Shown: one piece after another, positions 43,360 through 51,952 of the stretch | How the letters are laid out: every line of letters begins with the position of its first letter | How positions within the stretch are numbered: position 1 is the first letter of the stretch | Assembly (NCBI GenBank): GCA_938085425.1 | Contig: CALKGQ010000018.1 | Location: forward strand, 59,906 to 123,905 | Length of the DNA stretch: 64,000 nt | Direction: 5' to 3' | Origin: an uncultured Flavobacteriales bacterium | Lineage (GTDB): Bacteria; Bacteroidota; Bacteroidia; Flavobacteriales_D; Sanyastnellaceae | Made by a program: the position numbers and the translations under genes | Notes under the pieces: model-generated | Database searches by the model: none | Told to the model about the DNA's origin: nothing | The model's input: the letters and a program-made list of their open reading frames with translations, nothing else

Positions 43360-46300
43360 TCAAACTTTTGTCACTTGAGCCCAAACCAAGACACTGTCTT
43401 CGAGCTGCAAAGATTCCCCCACTTCTGCCTCTGTCCATGTCACTTCAGACGCGAGCGTTTCCGTTCGAATATAGTCCAAATTGGCCTCAAGTGAACTGCG
43501 AATTTCCGAAGCGGCAGAAAGCGTCAGCGAAATGCGGTCGGCAATGTCCAAACCACCGTCTTTGCGCAGGTTTTGGACCCGGTTGACCAATTCACGTGCC
43601 AACCCCTCCGACCGAAGCTCTTCGTCCAAGGTCACATCCAAGGCCACCGTCACGCCGCCCTCGCTCGACACCAAACACCCTGGGATGTCTTCTGTTTGGA
43701 CCGCAATGTGCTCCGTGGTCAGGGTGATTTCTCCTTGGCCATCTCCTGGGTCAAGGGCAAGGGAGCCGTTGCGTTCAAGGGCAGAGACTTCTGCCGACGA
43801 AAGCGCACCAATGGCGGCGGCCACAGCTTTCATGCGGGGGCCCATGGCCCTACCCAAGGCCTTGAAGTCGGCCTTCGCCCGCTTCACAAAGGCACTGTCG
43901 TCCCGGAGCATTTCCACTTCCTTGACATTGACCTCGCTCCGGATCAAGTCCGACATGGCCTCCAAATGATGGGCGGTTTGGTCGTCCAAGACAGGCACCA
44001 TGATTTTGCGCAAAGGTTGGCGGACGCGGATTTTTTCCCGCTTCCGTAGGCTCAACACTTGGGAAGACAGCTGACGGGCCAAGGACATCCTCGCCTCAAG
44101 CGCTTCGTCCCTTTGTGCCCCATCGGGGACCGGGAAGGTCGCCAAGTGAACCGAATCCCGAGAACCTGTGACGTCCCGGAACAGGCGGTCCATGTAGAAC
44201 GGCGCAATGGGGGAGGCCAGGACCGCGACAGTGCGCAAGCAAGTGACCAAAGTTTGGTACGCGCTCTGTTTGTCGGCATTCATGTCGCCGCGCCAGAAAC
44301 GACGGCGGCTCAAGCGCACATGCCAATTGCTCAAATCGTCCACCACAAACTCCTGGATGGCGCGGCCTGCCCGCGTGGGCTCCAAAGCTTCAAAAGCGGC
44401 TTCCACCTCCGTCACAAGACCTTGCAAACGGCTGGCAATCCATCGGTCGATTTCCGGTCGGTCGGCATAAGGAATCGCATTTTCTCCTCCTTGGTAGTCA
44501 TCCGCACCCGCATAGAGCGCAAGGAAATTGTAAGTGTTGTGCAACGTTCCAAAAAATTTGCGCTGCACCTCCCCGATCCCTGCCACATCGAACTTCAAGT
44601 TGTCCCATGGCTGGGCATTGGTGATCATGTACCACCTCGTGGCATCGGGGCCATAGGTGGACAAGGTCTCAAAAGGATCCACCGCATTGCCCAGACGTTT
44701 GGACATTTTTTGACCCGCCTTGTCCAAGACCAAGCCATTCGACACCACGCGTTTGTAGGCCACTTGGTCAAACACCATGGTCGAGATGGCATGCAAGGTG
44801 TAAAACCAACCGCGGGTTTGGTCCACCCCCTCTGCAATGAAGTCGGCGGGATAGGCCCCGCCTGCGTCCACCTTCTCCTTGTTCTCAAAAGGATAATGCC
44901 ATTGGGCGTAAGGCATGCTCCCGCTGTCAAACCAGACGTCGATCAAGTCCGCTTCTCGCTTCATGGGGCGGCCATCCGAAGCCAACAAGACAATGCCGTC
45001 CACGACATGCTTGTGCAAGTCCACCTGTTCGTAGTTCTCGTCAGACATGTCGCCAGCCTTGAACCCGGACAAAGGATGGTCCGACATGATGCCAGCGGCC
45101 ACAGCTTCATCGCAGGCGCGCTGCAACTCCTCCACCGAACCAATGCACCTTTCTTCCGACCCATCTTCTGTCCGCCAAATGGGCAATGGAATGCCCCAGA
45201 AACGCGAACGGCTCAAATTCCAATCGTTGACATTTTCCAGCCACTTGCCAAACCTGCCCGTTCCAGTGCTTTCAGGCTTCCATGTGATGGTGTCGTTCAA
45301 GGCCATCATCCGCTCCTTCGCATCCGTGGCGCGAACGAACCACGAATCGAGGGGATAATAGAGGATGGGCTTGTCGGTGCGCCAGCAATGGGGATAGCTG
45401 TGCTCGTACTTTTCCACCTTGAAGGCTTGCCCGCGTTCCTTCAAAAGAATGGCAATCTCCACGTCAAGTGGTTTGGTGTCCTCCTTCGCGTCGACATCAA
45501 ATTCCGCTTTCACGTGTCGTCCTGCAAATGGACCGACACGGAAACGTCCTTGAAGGTCCACCAAGGGCACCCCATGTCCGTGCCCATCGTCCACGAGCAT
45601 TGCCGGCACTCCAGCATCCTTGGCCACGCGGGCATCGTCTGCGCCAAACGTTGGGGCCGTGTGGACCATGCCTGTGCCGTCCTCTGTGGTGACAAAATCC
45701 CCCGGGATGATTTGAAAGGCAGCCTCCGCATTCTCCATGGGGGTCGCCCAGTCGAACAAGGGTTCATAGCGCATGCCCACCAAATCGGATCCTTGCACAG
45801 TCCCCACCACTTCGTGGTCTGGGGCCTTCTTGTCGCCCCACTGTTGGGCGACCAAGGCCTCTGCGAGCACCACGAATCCGGGCGCTTCAGTGTAGCGGTT
45901 GGTGGTGCGCACCACCGCGTAGGGAATGTCAGGACCCACCGTCAATGCCGTGTTGGATGGCAAGGTCCATGGGGTCGTCGTCCAGGCCAAAAAGTCCAAA
46001 GGCTCCTCCGTTCCCGCGCATCCCACGAGTTGGAGCACCTTTTCACGTGCGGAGGCTGTGGCGCGGAATTGCGCCACGATGGTGGTGTCCTTGACGTCCC
46101 GGTAAGTGCCCGGCTGATTGAGCTCATGAGAGCTCAATCCGGTCCCTGCCATGGGGCTGTATGGTTGAATCGTATAGCCTTTGTAAAGCTTGCCCTTTTG
46201 GTGCAATTGGGCCAAAAGCCACCACACCGATTCCATGTACTTGGTCTGGTACGTGACGTAAGGAGCTTCCATGTCCACCCAATACCCCATCTGACGGGTC

Positions 46301-46707
46301 AGTTCGTTCCACTCCGAGGTGTAACGCATGACGGTTTTGCGGCATGCATCGTTGTACTCCTCGACCGTGAGTTTGGTCCCGATGTCTTCTTTGGTGATCC
46401 CCAATTCCTTTTCCACCCCCAACTCGACAGGCAAGCCATGGGTGTCCCAGCCAGCCTTGCGTTCCACCCGGTGGCCTTTGAGGGTTTGGAAACGACAGAA
46501 AATGTCCTTGATGGCACGTGCCATCACATGGTGAATGCCGGGTTTGCCATTCGCCGAGGGCGGGCCCTCAAAGAAGACGTAAGGCTTGTCCGCAGGGCGT
46601 GAGTCGACGCTCTTTTGGAAGGTTTGCTCACGGTCCCAAATCTCAAGCCATTCCTCGGTCAAGGAGGGCAAATGAAGGGGGCCGCGTTCCGGAAATTTCA
46701 ACGCCAT
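43360..46707 (-). CDS. ileS: Isoleucyl-tRNA synthetase, IleS2 type with GXHH signature
   Basis: A 1115-residue class I synthetase charging tRNA-Ile. The N-terminal catalytic region reads EGPPSANGKPGIHH (GIHH at 57-60), VERKAGWDTHGLPVELGVEKELGI; the KMSKS loop is KMSKR (667-671). An editing (CP1) domain lies between, with WTTTPWTLPSNTALTV typical of the proofreading site, and anticodon-binding and C-terminal domains follow. Length and motifs place it in the eukaryote-like IleS2 clade, which is linked to mupirocin resistance. The HIGH motif is altered, with both histidines adjacent. ATG 46707 lies 18 bases after a TAGATTGA element. Confidence 0.98.
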   Translation of the reverse strand: MALKFPERGPLHLPSLTEEWLEIWDREQTFQKSVDSRPADKPYVFFEGPPSANGKPGIHHVMARAIKDIFCRFQTLKGHRVERKAGWDTHGLPVELGVEKELGITKEDIGTKLTVEEYNDACRKTVMRYTSEWNELTRQMGYWVDMEAPYVTYQTKYMESVWWLLAQLHQKGKLYKGYTIQPYSPMAGTGLSSHELNQPGTYRDVKDTTIVAQFRATASAREKVLQLVGCAGTEEPLDFLAWTTTPWTLPSNTALTVGPDIPYAVVRTTNRYTEAPGFVVLAEALVAQQWGDKKAPDHEVVGTVQGSDLVGMRYEPLFDWATPMENAEAAFQIIPGDFVTTEDGTGMVHTAPTFGADDARVAKDAGVPAMLVDDGHGHGVPLVDLQGRFRVGPFAGRHVKAEFDVDAKEDTKPLDVEIAILLKERGQAFKVEKYEHSYPHCWRTDKPILYYPLDSWFVRATDAKERMMALNDTITWKPESTGTGRFGKWLENVNDWNLSRSRFWGIPLPIWRTEDGSEERCIGSVEELQRACDEAVAAGIMSDHPLSGFKAGDMSDENYEQVDLHKHVVDGIVLLASDGRPMKREADLIDVWFDSGSMPYAQWHYPFENKEKVDAGGAYPADFIAEGVDQTRGWFYTLHAISTMVFDQVAYKRVVSNGLVLDKAGQKMSKRLGNAVDPFETLSTYGPDATRWYMITNAQPWDNLKFDVAGIGEVQRKFFGTLHNTYNFLALYAGADDYQGGENAIPYADRPEIDRWIASRLQGLVTEVEAAFEALEPTRAGRAIQEFVVDDLSNWHVRLSRRRFWRGDMNADKQSAYQTLVTCLRTVAVLASPIAPFYMDRLFRDVTGSRDSVHLATFPVPDGAQRDEALEARMSLARQLSSQVLSLRKREKIRVRQPLRKIMVPVLDDQTAHHLEAMSDLIRSEVNVKEVEMLRDDSAFVKRAKADFKALGRAMGPRMKAVAAAIGALSSAEVSALERNGSLALDPGDGQGEITLTTEHIAVQTEDIPGCLVSSEGGVTVALDVTLDEELRSEGLARELVNRVQNLRKDGGLDIADRISLTLSAASEIRSSLEANLDYIRTETLASEVTWTEAEVGESLQLEDSVLVWAQVTKV

Positions 46708-46725
46708 GGGAAGGAGTGTCGGTGA

Positions 46726-46753
46726 TCAATCTAAACTGTTGCACCACGGTCAA
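46726..46753 (-). promoter_or_regulatory. ileS promoter
   Basis: On the minus strand TTG (46753-46751), 17 bases, then TAGATTGA (46733-46726), which differs from TAnnTTnG in its last base. It gives a leader of about 12 bases before ATG 46707. Confidence 0.55.
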
Positions 46754-46755
46754 GC

Positions 46756-46772
46756 CGCGGGCTACGCCCGCG
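46756..46772. other. Short GC hairpin between pyk and ileS
   Basis: CGCGGGC, loop TAC, GCCCGCG: a perfect 7-bp stem without a T tract, three bases upstream of the ileS -33 box. It could be a weak pyk terminator or a regulatory site; sequence alone does not decide. Confidence 0.4.
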
Positions 46773-46792
46773 AAGATAACCCACTCCCGGTG

Positions 46793-48232
46793 TCAGACTC
46801 GGCTGAGTTTGACCATGTTCGTCATTCCTGCATCGGCAATGGGCATGGAAGCGAGGTGGATCACAAAGTCCCCCTCCTTCACCTTTCTTCCCTTGTAAAG
46901 GATGTACTTGATGTCGGCAATGGTGTGGTCGGTGCTCACCATCTTGGAATAAGGCATGGCAAAGACGCCCCAAACCAAGCTCATTTGGCTCAACACGCGT
47001 CGGTTCGCAGTGAACATGTAAATCTTCGCCTTGGGCCTTTGGCTGCTGACCTGAATGGCCGTGTATCCCGAGAAGGTCATGGTCACGATGGCCGCAGCAT
47101 TGACCCGGCGGGCCAAACGGCATGCGTTGTAGCACATGCTGTCGGAAATGAACCGTTCGTCGTCAGGGTGCAAAGGAGGACGCTCGCTGTATTCCACTTT
47201 GCCGTGGGCCTCAATGTTCTCAATGACTTGACGCATGGCGCGAACGGCATTCAGTGGGTATTTCCCCACGCTCGTTTCGCCGCTGAGCATGACAGCGTCG
47301 GCACCGTCAATCACGGCATTGGCGACATCGTTGACTTCTGCCCGCGTCGGGGTGGCCGACTCGATCATGCTCTCCAGCATCTGGGTCGCGACAATGACGG
47401 GGCGGCTCTTGTCCAAGCACTTTGTGACAATCTCTTTCTGCAAGAGGGGCACTTCCTGCATGGGCATTTCCACGCCAAGGTCCCCCCGGGCCACCATGAC
47501 CGCATCTGTGGCGTCAATGATGGCATCGATGTCCTCAATCGCTTCGGGCTTTTCAATTTTGGCAATCACCTTGGCATGCTTTCCTGCTGCCGCAATTTTC
47601 TCCTTCAACTCTATGATGTCGGAGGCATGGCGGACGAAGGACAACCCTACCCAATCCACATCCTTGGAGAGCGCAAATTCGAGATCCTCTGCATCCTTGG
47701 GGGTGATGCATGGCAAAGACACCTTGGTCTCGGGCAGATTCAGTCCCTTCCTTGGCCGCAGTGGACCACCGTGGACAATGTCGCATCGCACCTCATCCTT
47801 TCCATTGGTCTCGGTGACCGTCAGGGCCAGTTTGCCATCGTCCATCAACACCCTTTCGCCGGGTTGGACGTCGGCAGCGAACGCTGCATAGTCGGTGTAC
47901 ACCACGCCGTCTGTGCCCATGCCTGTGCCCACTTTGACAGTCAGCGTTTCGCCTGCTTCGAGCATCATCTCTCCCCCCTCGATGTCCCCCACGCGAAGCT
48001 TGGGGCCTTGCAAATCTGCAAGGACCGCAGTGTATGTTCCCAATTCCCCATCGATCCGGCGCACGGTGTCAATGGTGGTGCCATGAACCTCGTGAGAGCC
48101 ATGTGAGAAATTGATGCGCGCCACATTGACCCCCTCAAGGATCAATTGTTGCAGGACTTCTTCAGAAGAAGTCGCCGGCCCAAGGGTGGCGACAATCTTC
48201 GTGCTTTTGGACACTGGTTGCTGTTGCGTCAT
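46793..48232 (-). CDS. pyk: Pyruvate kinase
   Basis: A 479-residue glycolytic enzyme transferring phosphate from phosphoenolpyruvate to ADP. Clear motifs are STKIVATLGPATSS at the start, VARINFSHGSHE, the catalytic-lysine segment KVIAKIEKPEAIEDIDAI, DAVMVARGDLGVEMP and VIVATQMLESMIESATPTRAEVNDVANAVIDGADAVMLSGETSVG. ATG 48232 is chosen because the 34 codons upstream do not resemble the family. A GACCTTCG element lies 21 bases upstream (48261-48254, minus strand) and may be its promoter. The position behind the IPExxxVDY gene is conserved in Flavobacteria. Confidence 0.98.
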   Translation of the reverse strand: MTQQQPVSKSTKIVATLGPATSSEEVLQQLILEGVNVARINFSHGSHEVHGTTIDTVRRIDGELGTYTAVLADLQGPKLRVGDIEGGEMMLEAGETLTVKVGTGMGTDGVVYTDYAAFAADVQPGERVLMDDGKLALTVTETNGKDEVRCDIVHGGPLRPRKGLNLPETKVSLPCITPKDAEDLEFALSKDVDWVGLSFVRHASDIIELKEKIAAAGKHAKVIAKIEKPEAIEDIDAIIDATDAVMVARGDLGVEMPMQEVPLLQKEIVTKCLDKSRPVIVATQMLESMIESATPTRAEVNDVANAVIDGADAVMLSGETSVGKYPLNAVRAMRQVIENIEAHGKVEYSERPPLHPDDERFISDSMCYNACRLARRVNAAAIVTMTFSGYTAIQVSSQRPKAKIYMFTANRRVLSQMSLVWGVFAMPYSKMVSTDHTIADIKYILYKGRKVKEGDFVIHLASMPIADAGMTNMVKLSRV

Positions 48233-48338
48233 AAGGTGAGCGCGTAAGGTTGGCGAAGGTCGTTTCCTTCTGCATGCAAAAATGGGTGGCGAAGTGGGTT
48301 CCGCAATGGGGTCCACCCCGAATTCCATGAACATTCTG

Positions 48339-48761
48339 TCATTCGAAAACAGAGAGGGGTTCCAATGCCCCCGATGCCGTGGGATCCAAAGTGGTCACGA
48401 ACGCTACTTCTGGAAGCTTTCTCAGCATGGCCATCACTTCATGGGCCGCAAGCTCATGGTGGTTGAGCATGACCAAATAATCCAAACGAGACGCCCCTTG
48501 TCCCTGGGCAAGCACTCCGCCTGGCATCCTGTTCAGGACAAGGGTGACGGCGACCCCCTCCTCTCGGTTCACGTAACGCATGGCGGGATGTTGTGTCTCT
48601 TCTGCCCCTTTGGGGTGGGTGACCACCACATCTGCTTCGCACGCCAAGGCCCAACCAAACGCACGGTTCAAGGACCATCCCAAACGATGGCTTCCAAACG
48701 ATGAACTCAGTCCCAACAATTCATACTCTGGAACGTATTCCCACTCAAGCGTATGCTGCAT
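48339..48761 (-). CDS. IPExxxVDY family protein
   Basis: A 140-residue Bacteroidota-specific protein. The N-terminal WEYVPEYELLGLSSSFGSHRLGWSLNRAF and the C-terminal SRLDYLVMLN...LRKLPEVAFVTTLDP match the general pattern of the IPExxxVDY family, and the position between rnc and pyk is the family's normal location. No catalytic motif or signal peptide is visible; the function is unknown. It starts three bases after the rnc stop and is certainly co-transcribed with it. The assignment rests equally on sequence pattern and gene order. Confidence 0.82.
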   Translation of the reverse strand: MQHTLEWEYVPEYELLGLSSSFGSHRLGWSLNRAFGWALACEADVVVTHPKGAEETQHPAMRYVNREEGVAVTLVLNRMPGGVLAQGQGASRLDYLVMLNHHELAAHEVMAMLRKLPEVAFVTTLDPTASGALEPLSVFE

Positions 48762-48764
48762 GGC

Positions 48765-49637
48765 CTATTCTTTGGACGGTGCTGGTCGCCTTCCACGGCC
48801 GCCGCGGCCACGCCTCCGATTTCCAGAGGATTTCGAAGTCCTAGCCTTCTCCTCCCCACCCTCGACGGATGCTTTCTCCTCGGATGACTTTCGTCCCCTT
48901 CGCTGGGAGGCGTTGCGGCGGTCGTACACCTTTTTCCAGGCGCGTCTTGCCGCCTCCTGCTCGGCCAATTTCTTGCTGCGACCCACCCCGATGCCCATCA
49001 CCTCGTCATTGACCTTGGCCGCAATTTCATAACGGTCGTCGCCTGCCGAATCGTCGTCCCGCAGCACCTCAAAGGCCAAGTCCTTCTTGCGCTTTGTGGC
49101 CCAATGGTGCAGTTGGCTTTTGAAGTCACTCGTCTCGTTCACCTGCTCGTCCAGGCCATAGTGCTTCAACATGAGCAAAACAGCACGCTGGGTCTTCTTG
49201 TACCCATGGTCCAAATAAATGGCCCCAATCAAGGCCTCAAGGGCATTGCCCACCATGGTGTCATGGATGTCCTCCCTGCGCATTTTGGCCCGAATCAAAT
49301 GCTGCAACCCCATGTTTTTGCCGAGCAAATTCAAGTTCTTGCGGTTCACAATGCGGCTCTTTCGCTTCGTGAGCTCGCCCTCCTGCGCCTCTCTAAAATT
49401 GTGGTAGAGGTAATTGGCCATGGTCATGTCCAACACCACATCGCCCAGAAACTCCAGACGTTCGTTGCTCTTCAACCCTGTCTTGTCCCCATCCAGCATG
49501 GAACTGTGGGTGCAGGCCTCGTCGTACACTTTTCTCTGACGGACGCGGAGACCAAACTCACGTCGCACCAAGGTGGAAATGTCGGTGTCGGGACCCGTTT
49601 GGGTGACCCGATTCAGACGTGACCAAATCCGAATCAT
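48765..49637 (-). CDS. rnc: Ribonuclease III with long basic RG-rich tail
   Basis: A 290-residue double-strand-specific endoribonuclease for rRNA and mRNA processing. The catalytic signature is NERLEFLGDVVLDMTMANYLY (about 58-78) with the second acidic site in MVGNALEALIGAIYLDHGYKK; the dsRNA-binding domain (about 168-240) contains DFKSQLHHWATKRKKDLAFEV and RSKKLAEQEAARRAWKKVY. Beyond the usual end, about 45 extra residues form a low-complexity tail (RRGRKSSEEKASVEGGEEKARTS, then NRRRGRGGRGRRPAPSKE). The start overlaps the fabF stop by four bases (ATGA). Confidence 0.97.
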   Translation of the reverse strand: MIRIWSRLNRVTQTGPDTDISTLVRREFGLRVRQRKVYDEACTHSSMLDGDKTGLKSNERLEFLGDVVLDMTMANYLYHNFREAQEGELTKRKSRIVNRKNLNLLGKNMGLQHLIRAKMRREDIHDTMVGNALEALIGAIYLDHGYKKTQRAVLLMLKHYGLDEQVNETSDFKSQLHHWATKRKKDLAFEVLRDDDSAGDDRYEIAAKVNDEVMGIGVGRSKKLAEQEAARRAWKKVYDRRNASQRRGRKSSEEKASVEGGEEKARTSKSSGNRRRGRGGRGRRPAPSKE

Positions 49638-50890
49638 GAAAGGGCTTTGAACACCACGGAAGCGTTGTGACCGCCAAACCCGAAGGTGTTGCTCAAGGCC
49701 GCGCGAACTTCGCGCTTTTGGGCTTTGTTGAGGGTGAAATTCAACCGGTTGTCAAGGGCGTCGTCCTCATGCTCGTGGTTGATGGTGGGAGGCACCACTT
49801 GGTCCACAATGGACAAGATGCAAGCCATGGCCTCCACCGCTCCTGCGGCGCCAAGCAAGTGGCCTGTCATGCTCTTGGTGGAGCTGATGTTCAGCTTGTA
49901 GGCGTCGTCGCCAAAGACTTGCTGGATGGCCTTGATTTCTGCCACGTCGCCCAAGGGAGTGGAAGTCCCGTGAACATTGACGTAGTCCACATCGGCTGAG
50001 GTCAATCCAGCATCCTCCAATGCGTTTTTCATCACGTTCCGCGCGCCAAAACCTTCTGGATGAGGCGCTGTGATGTGGTGTGCATCGGCTGTCATGCCTC
50101 CACCCACCATTTCGCAATAAATTTTTGCCCCGCGCGCTCGGGCGTGCTCGAGGTCTTCCAAAATGATGCCACCGCCTCCCTCGCCCAGCACAAACCCGTC
50201 TCGGGTGGCGTCGAATGGACGAGAAGCGTGGGATGGATCATCGTTCCTTGTGGACAAGGCCTTCAATGCGTTGAATCCTCCGATGCCGCCTTCGGTCACT
50301 GCAGCCTCTGAACCGCCTGTCACAATCACGTCCGCCTTCCCGAGGCGGATGGTGTTGAAGGCATCGATCAGGGCGTGCGTAGAACTCGCACATGCGGAGA
50401 CTGTGGCGTAATTGGGACCTCGAAGGTTGTTCCGAATGCTGATGTGTCCCGGCGCAATGTCGGTGATCAGCATGGGGATGAAGAACGGTGAAAAGCGGGG
50501 GGTGCCGTCTCCGGTGTAAAAATTCCGCGCCTCGGTCATGAAGGTTTGGAACCCGCCGATGCCCGAGCCCCAGATGACCCCAGCACGGTCCGGATCAAGG
50601 TTGCCCTCTTCCACGGAAAGTCCAGCATCGTTCAAGGCCATTTCCGCAGTGACCACTGCGTATTGAGTGAACAGGTCCATTTTGCGCGAATCCTTCCTGT
50701 GGATCCACTCTGACGCGTCAAAGCCTTTGACCTCGCAGGCGAACTGCGTTTTGAATTTGGACGCGTCGAACCGCGTGATGGGCGCTGCACCGCTTGTTCC
50801 TTGAACAAGGTTGGCCCAAAACGTAGACACATCGTTGCCCAAGGGCGTCAATGCACCCAGGCCAGTGACCGCTACACGACGGAGTTCCAA
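49634..50890 (-). CDS. fabF: 3-oxoacyl-ACP synthase II
   Basis: A 418-residue condensing enzyme that elongates acyl-ACP with malonyl-ACP. The catalytic triad is visible: Cys167 in VSACASSTHAL, a histidine in VNVHGTSTPLGD and another in SSTKSMTGHLLGAAGAVE; RRVAVTGLGALTPLGND opens the protein and NTFGFGGHNASVVF closes it. It lies 36 bases after acpP, the usual acpP-fabF pairing, and overlaps rnc by four bases, giving the conserved acpP-fabF-rnc order. Confidence 0.98.
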   Translation of the reverse strand: MELRRVAVTGLGALTPLGNDVSTFWANLVQGTSGAAPITRFDASKFKTQFACEVKGFDASEWIHRKDSRKMDLFTQYAVVTAEMALNDAGLSVEEGNLDPDRAGVIWGSGIGGFQTFMTEARNFYTGDGTPRFSPFFIPMLITDIAPGHISIRNNLRGPNYATVSACASSTHALIDAFNTIRLGKADVIVTGGSEAAVTEGGIGGFNALKALSTRNDDPSHASRPFDATRDGFVLGEGGGGIILEDLEHARARGAKIYCEMVGGGMTADAHHITAPHPEGFGARNVMKNALEDAGLTSADVDYVNVHGTSTPLGDVAEIKAIQQVFGDDAYKLNISSTKSMTGHLLGAAGAVEAMACILSIVDQVVPPTINHEHEDDALDNRLNFTLNKAQKREVRAALSNTFGFGGHNASVVFKALS

Positions 50891-50926
50891 AAGCTCAGAG
50901 ATTGGTTGTTCCCGAAGACAACAGGC

Positions 50927-51163
50927 TTAGCCTACTGTCTTGGAGATGTAGTCCACTGCCTGACCCACCGTGCTGATCTTCTCTGCTTGGTCGTCTGGAA
51001 TGGCGATGTTGAATTCCTTCTCGAACTCCATGATGAGCTCAACGGTGTCGAGAGAGTCAGCGCCCAAATCGTTGGTGAATGAAGCTTCAGTGGCGACTTC
51101 GCCCGCGTCAACGCCCAACTTGTCCACGATGATCGCGGTTACTTTTTCTTGGATATCAGACAT
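50927..51163 (-). CDS. acpP: Acyl carrier protein
   Basis: A 78-residue acidic four-helix protein that carries growing acyl chains on a 4'-phosphopantetheine arm. Ser37 in [18 protein letters not shown] is the attachment site, and the chain [10 protein letters not shown]...[19 protein letters not shown] is typical. It heads the acpP-fabF-rnc-IPExxxVDY run and has its own promoter. Confidence 0.99.
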   Translation of the reverse strand: MSDIQEKVTAIIVDKLGVDAGEVATEASFTNDLGADSLDTVELIMEFEKEFNIAIPDDQAEKISTVGQAVDYISKTVG

Positions 51164-51196
51164 GATGATAAGTTGTATTCAGTGTGAATTCGGGCG

Positions 51197-51228
51197 CAAA
51201 TTAACGGCCTCTCTCACGGACCTGACAA
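51197..51228 (-). promoter_or_regulatory. acpP promoter
   Basis: On the minus strand TTG (51228-51226), 21 bases, then TTAATTTG (51204-51197), differing from TAnnTTTG at the second base. The predicted leader is about 27 bases, so acpP is not leaderless. Confidence 0.5.
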
Positions 51229-51253
51229 GGAATTGGGAAACTTTTGAACGATT

Positions 51254-51952
51254 TCACAGGGATAACGGCTTTCCATGGTACTCGACAAGCACCTCCTCTC
51301 GGGACTTGCGTGTGAGGTCTGGAACCTTCGCCCCGTCAGCAGGCCAACCCACGGGGATGTTCAAATAGGCCCTTTCATTGTCCGGTCGTCCGAGGGCTTC
51401 TGAAAGGAAGCCCATGGGGGATGGAGTGTGGGTCAAGGCGACGAGCCCAATGCGATGCAAGGCTGTCAGCAGCATGCCCACCGCGATGCCCACGCTCTCG
51501 TTCACATAGTAGTTGGGCTTTTTTTCGGCTTCGTCCTTGGTGTCATGCACCTGCTTGAAAACGACGATGAGGGCAGGGGCTTCTTCGATGAAGGGCTTCA
51601 CATGGTCGGTGCCCAAAGGGCCCAAGTCCTCGAGCCACGTTTCGCTCATCCGACCATGGTAGTTCTTGAATTCTTCCTCTTCTGCGGCCTTCCGAATCTT
51701 CTTTCGCAAATCGGGGTCAGTGACCAGGCAAAAGGTCCATGGTTGTTTGTGTGCGCCTGAAGGCGCTGTGCCAGCGGCATCGATGCAATGGCGGACTGCC
51801 TCCAAGGGAATGGGCTCCTGGGAAAACACACGCACGCTTCTCCGTGTCTCCAACTCCTCCGCAAAAGCCTTGCTCTTGGCAATCATCTCCTCGGCCGACA
51901 ACCTGGGGAGGTCGTAGGGAATGAACCCATCGCCCGCGTCTTTCTCGCTCAT
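51254..51952 (-). CDS. Iodotyrosine deiodinase-like flavoprotein (nitroreductase superfamily)
   Basis: A 232-residue FMN enzyme much closer to iodotyrosine deiodinase (IYD) than to generic nitroreductases. RRSVRVFSQEPIP, AAGTAPSGAHKQPWTFCLV, IRKAAEEEEFKNY, VVFKQVHDTKD and KVPDLTRK all parallel human IYD. The active-site lid residues that bind the halotyrosine zwitterion are present with exact spacing: E94, Y98 and K119 (human 153, 157, 178). A threonine in ALTHTPSPMG corresponds to the one near flavin N5. ATG 51952 overlaps the upstream ATPase gene stop (ATGA), excluding a longer start. Reductive dehalogenation of halotyrosine is predicted but untested here. Confidence 0.88.
   Translation of the reverse strand: MSEKDAGDGFIPYDLPRLSAEEMIAKSKAFAEELETRRSVRVFSQEPIPLEAVRHCIDAAGTAPSGAHKQPWTFCLVTDPDLRKKIRKAAEEEEFKNYHGRMSETWLEDLGPLGTDHVKPFIEEAPALIVVFKQVHDTKDEAEKKPNYYVNESVGIAVGMLLTALHRIGLVALTHTPSPMGFLSEALGRPDNERAYLNIPVGWPADGAKVPDLTRKSREEVLVEYHGKPLSL

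Noticed and set aside
44059..46602. 847-codon open frame on the plus strand opposite ileS
   Set aside because: It lies entirely antisense to a clear isoleucyl-tRNA synthetase. In GC-rich codon usage the complementary frame rarely has stops, and its translation shows no family motif.
46706..48106. 466-codon open frame on the plus strand opposite pyk
   Set aside because: Antisense to pyruvate kinase; no motif and no promoter.
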